A DNA stretch of 64,000 bases. It comes from Cyclobacteriaceae bacterium. GTDB lineage: Bacteria; Bacteroidota; Bacteroidia; Cytophagales; Cyclobacteriaceae. Every line of letters begins with the position of its first letter. Positions within the stretch are counted from its first letter, which is position 1. The translations under genes and the position numbers were made by a program. The stretch spans positions 365,987-429,986 of the forward strand of contig JANQKF010000033.1 in NCBI GenBank assembly GCA_028281285.1, written 5' to 3'. Of this stretch, positions 61,719 to 64,000 are shown piece after piece. The notes beneath the pieces were generated by a model. That model saw only the letters and a list, made by a program, of their open reading frames with translations, was not told the origin of the DNA and searched no databases.

Positions 61719-64000
61719 ATGTACTATCTCAAATTGGCATGGAAAAACTTCCTTCATAATCGATGGTATGTTTCGTTAATGGTCCTGTCACTGGCAATAG
61801 GCATCTTTTGTTTCGCTGTTGGTAGTATGTATGTCGACTTTGAGTACAGTCGAAATTCCAATCACGAGGATGCTGAGAGGGTCTATCGTGTAATGCTCAA
61901 AGTGAATCAAGATGGCAGAAACACATATCTGCCCTATGCATTAGCCTCAAATTTGAAAGCAAGGCATCCCGAAATTGAACACCTGAGTTTGTTAGATGGG
62001 GTGAGGGATGAATTATATATCTCTATCAACAAAAACGACTTTATAGCTGAAGATAGAGGCTACTTTGCCGACCCAGGTTTCTTTCAGGTCTTTACATTTC
62101 CACTAAAGTACGGAAGTGAAAAGGACGCATTGCGGGGAGTCGACAACATAGTAATTTCCAGCGAGTTGTCTTTCCGTTTATTTGGGGATCAAAACCCTGT
62201 TGGAGAGACTGTTTGGATTCATGAGCGAGGAAACTTCAGGGTGTCGGGAGTACTGCAGGACATCCCCGCTGAGAGTTTGCTATATCCTGGCTTAATTTTT
62301 ACCAGGGAGAGATATTTTTTGGATCAACCTGAAAAGAAGGATACATGGACCAACTTTACCCATGTAAAACTCAAGCCTGAAACATCGGTTGAAGATTTCC
62401 GAAACAATCTATTTGCATCCTATCAGGCAAATTACCCTGATGGAAAATATGTGGGTGTTTATGCCGAGAAATTGACGGATGCCTTTTGGGGTTATTCTTA
62501 CTATGACTACGGGGGAGGTGCCAATTATGACTCCTTCTTAGGGGCAGATAGGTCTCTCATTAATACTGTAGGCTATGTGGCATTTGGAGTTATGATATGC
62601 GCGATTATTGGCTATCTGTCTCTTTCTCTGGGCTTGTCAATAGAGCGATCGAAAGAAATTGGAATACGTAAAGTCAACGGTGCCCGTAGATCTGATGTTA
62701 TTTGGCAGCTCTTAGTAGAATCAACAGGCTATAGTTTGGTCGCATTGCTTATTGCAGTGATGGCACTAGAACTGACTGGTGGATTCTTCGCAGAACTATT
62801 CGGGGTACCCGTCAATGTAGATTATGCTAATATCGCTTTGCTATTGAAAGGTTTTACATTAGCAATGACCGTGGGTATAGTATCAGGATTATACCCTGCC
62901 TTGATCATTTCCAGGCTTAATCCCGTAGATAGTATTCGAAGAAAACGAGATTCCCCAACCGCTGGTTTTGACCTTAGAAAGATTCTTCTCGTGACTCAAC
63001 TGGTGATAGCCGCTATTCTGATTTTTGGGTCATTAGCACAGCTCAATCAAACACAAACCATGCAAAATTTTGATTTTGGCTATGACAAATCATCATTGGT
63101 GGCATTTAAGCTAGAAAGAGGCCAAAACATTCGCGAGAATTATGCCGAGATTTTGAGCGATATACAGTCACTTGACGGAGTGATAGACACTTCGGGTGGG
63201 CCATTCCCTTTTTCGATCAATGGTTACTCAGATTTAAAATATGATAATGGAGATACTTTGTTGAACCAACAAGTAGCTCGGGTGTTGGTAACGAATAATT
63301 TCTTTGAGATGCTTGATATTGAAGTGTTACAAGGAAGAAGTTTCGTTCAATCTGATGTTGTTAACGCCAACAACATTTGCATTATCAATGATGCAATGGC
63401 AAAGGAGCTAGGTGATAATTTGGTAGGCGCAACTGTTGATTTTGCAGGAGTGAATCGTGTCATTATCGGAATCACTCAAAACTATACAGATTGGGGATTG
63501 TCAGACCCTTATGCCGACCCAAGAATCTATCTTCTCAGCACTCAAAATAGCTTTCACAGTATATTGATAAAACACGATGGAAGAAATACAGGTCAGTTGT
63601 TAAACCGCCTGGAGGGAATATGGAGAAATTACCAGAATGTCATTGAGCCGGGGGTGGTTGACCTGGAAGCTGAAGAGGACTGGACCATAGATAGAATGAG
63701 GAAGTCAACAATTCTAACTGGATTTTTGTCCTCTATGGTGTTGGTGCTTTCTCTCTTTAATTTGATAGGTTACGTAGTGATGTTCTCAAGTCGTAAAGTC
63801 AAGAGTATGAGCATCAGGAAAGTTCTAGGCGCTCAAATACCTGAATTATTCTTTCGACTTCTACGACCTTTTATAATGAGTCTAGTCCTTGGATTGAGTA
63901 TTGCATTGCCGATTGCGTATTGGCTTATGAATGATTACTTGAATAATTATGCCGTTCGTGTCCAACTAACATTCAAAGATGGGTTAGTAGTCTCTGGCTT
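61719..64000 (+). CDS. MacB/FtsX-type ABC permease, array member 9 (cut by window end)
   Basis: From ATG 61719 an open frame of 760 codons runs to the window end. It starts YYLKLAWKNFLHNRWYVSLMVLSLAIGIFCF, the usual N-terminal helix. First coupling segment RSKEIGIRKVNGAR (about 309; VNGA instead of VLGA) and second KVKSMSIRKVLGAQ (about 691; the KEIG part is lost). The middle periplasmic domain has GGPFPFSINGYSDLKY. About 30-40 residues should lie beyond the window. Like member 1 it diverges from the central members. Confidence 0.85.
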   Translation, partial: MYYLKLAWKNFLHNRWYVSLMVLSLAIGIFCFAVGSMYVDFEYSRNSNHEDAERVYRVMLKVNQDGRNTYLPYALASNLKARHPEIEHLSLLDGVRDELYISINKNDFIAEDRGYFADPGFFQVFTFPLKYGSEKDALRGVDNIVISSELSFRLFGDQNPVGETVWIHERGNFRVSGVLQDIPAESLLYPGLIFTRERYFLDQPEKKDTWTNFTHVKLKPETSVEDFRNNLFASYQANYPDGKYVGVYAEKLTDAFWGYSYYDYGGGANYDSFLGADRSLINTVGYVAFGVMICAIIGYLSLSLGLSIERSKEIGIRKVNGARRSDVIWQLLVESTGYSLVALLIAVMALELTGGFFAELFGVPVNVDYANIALLLKGFTLAMTVGIVSGLYPALIISRLNPVDSIRRKRDSPTAGFDLRKILLVTQLVIAAILIFGSLAQLNQTQTMQNFDFGYDKSSLVAFKLERGQNIRENYAEILSDIQSLDGVIDTSGGPFPFSINGYSDLKYDNGDTLLNQQVARVLVTNNFFEMLDIEVLQGRSFVQSDVVNANNICIINDAMAKELGDNLVGATVDFAGVNRVIIGITQNYTDWGLSDPYADPRIYLLSTQNSFHSILIKHDGRNTGQLLNRLEGIWRNYQNVIEPGVVDLEAEEDWTIDRMRKSTILTGFLSSMVLVLSLFNLIGYVVMFSSRKVKSMSIRKVLGAQIPELFFRLLRPFIMSLVLGLSIALPIAYWLMNDYLNNYAVRVQLTFKDGLVVSG

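Noticed and set aside
1..64000. Prophage, integrative element, CRISPR array or rRNA operon
   Set aside because: No integrase, transposase, phage structural gene, spaced direct repeats or rRNA sequence was seen. The tRNA-Asp has no attachment-site-like duplicate of its 3' end nearby.

Overview
The window looks like a chromosomal segment of a member of the Bacteroidota, most likely a Cytophagales-type bacterium (inference). The signs are paired TonB-dependent receptors (TBDRs) and DUF4249 lipoproteins, lipoboxes of the form (L/A/V)-x-S-C, a sigma-54 regulator next to an array of about 800-residue MacB/FtsX-type permeases, a bactofilin, arsenosugar-pathway genes, and promoters of the TTG / TAnnTTTG type. 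There is no phage, insertion sequence, CRISPR array or rRNA. One tRNA (Asp, GTC) is present.

Layout. 1-5.3 kb: a partial TauE/SafE-type exporter, a GH78 rhamnosidase-like lipoprotein, and an overlapping pair made of a serine beta-lactamase-fold hydrolase and a D-cysteine desulfhydrase-like PLP enzyme. 5.3-5.5 kb: tRNA-Asp. 5.7-15.4 kb: one tightly packed unit of a TBDR, two DUF4249 lipoproteins, two MG2-plus-plug-like secreted proteins and a third DUF4249 lipoprotein. 15.4-21.2 kb: an AI-2E family permease facing accA, three tandem DUF6090-like membrane proteins, a metallo-beta-lactamase hydrolase and a patatin. 21.6-24.8 kb: a second TBDR/DUF4249 pair. 24.9-28.9 kb (minus strand): a TolB-like propeller protein, an actin-like protein, bactofilin and tyrS. 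29-30.4 kb: arsS and its AhpD-like partner. 30.5-36.3 kb: an ECF sigma factor operon and a series of small ordinary genes. 36.3-42 kb (minus strand): a sigma-54 response regulator, its histidine kinase and a large FAD/Fe-S oxidoreductase. 42.2-64 kb (plus strand): nine consecutive paralogous ABC permeases, the last cut by the window end.

Two things stand out. First, the actin-like protein at 26773-27828 has its phosphate-1 nucleotide-binding hairpin at the C-terminus and begins at the strand that normally follows it. This is what a circularly permuted ParM/Ta0583-like actin would look like, and it is translationally coupled to a bactofilin. Second, nine MacB-like permeases lie in a row with no ATPase in the window. 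They sit behind a near-consensus sigma-54 promoter (42182-42198) and opposite a sigma-54 activator/kinase pair, which suggests a regulated, expanded export or envelope-stress system.

The 5.7-15.4 kb cluster is a third candidate system of unknown function. It combines a TBDR with several surface lipoproteins and two proteins that carry a TBDR-plug-like domain without a barrel.
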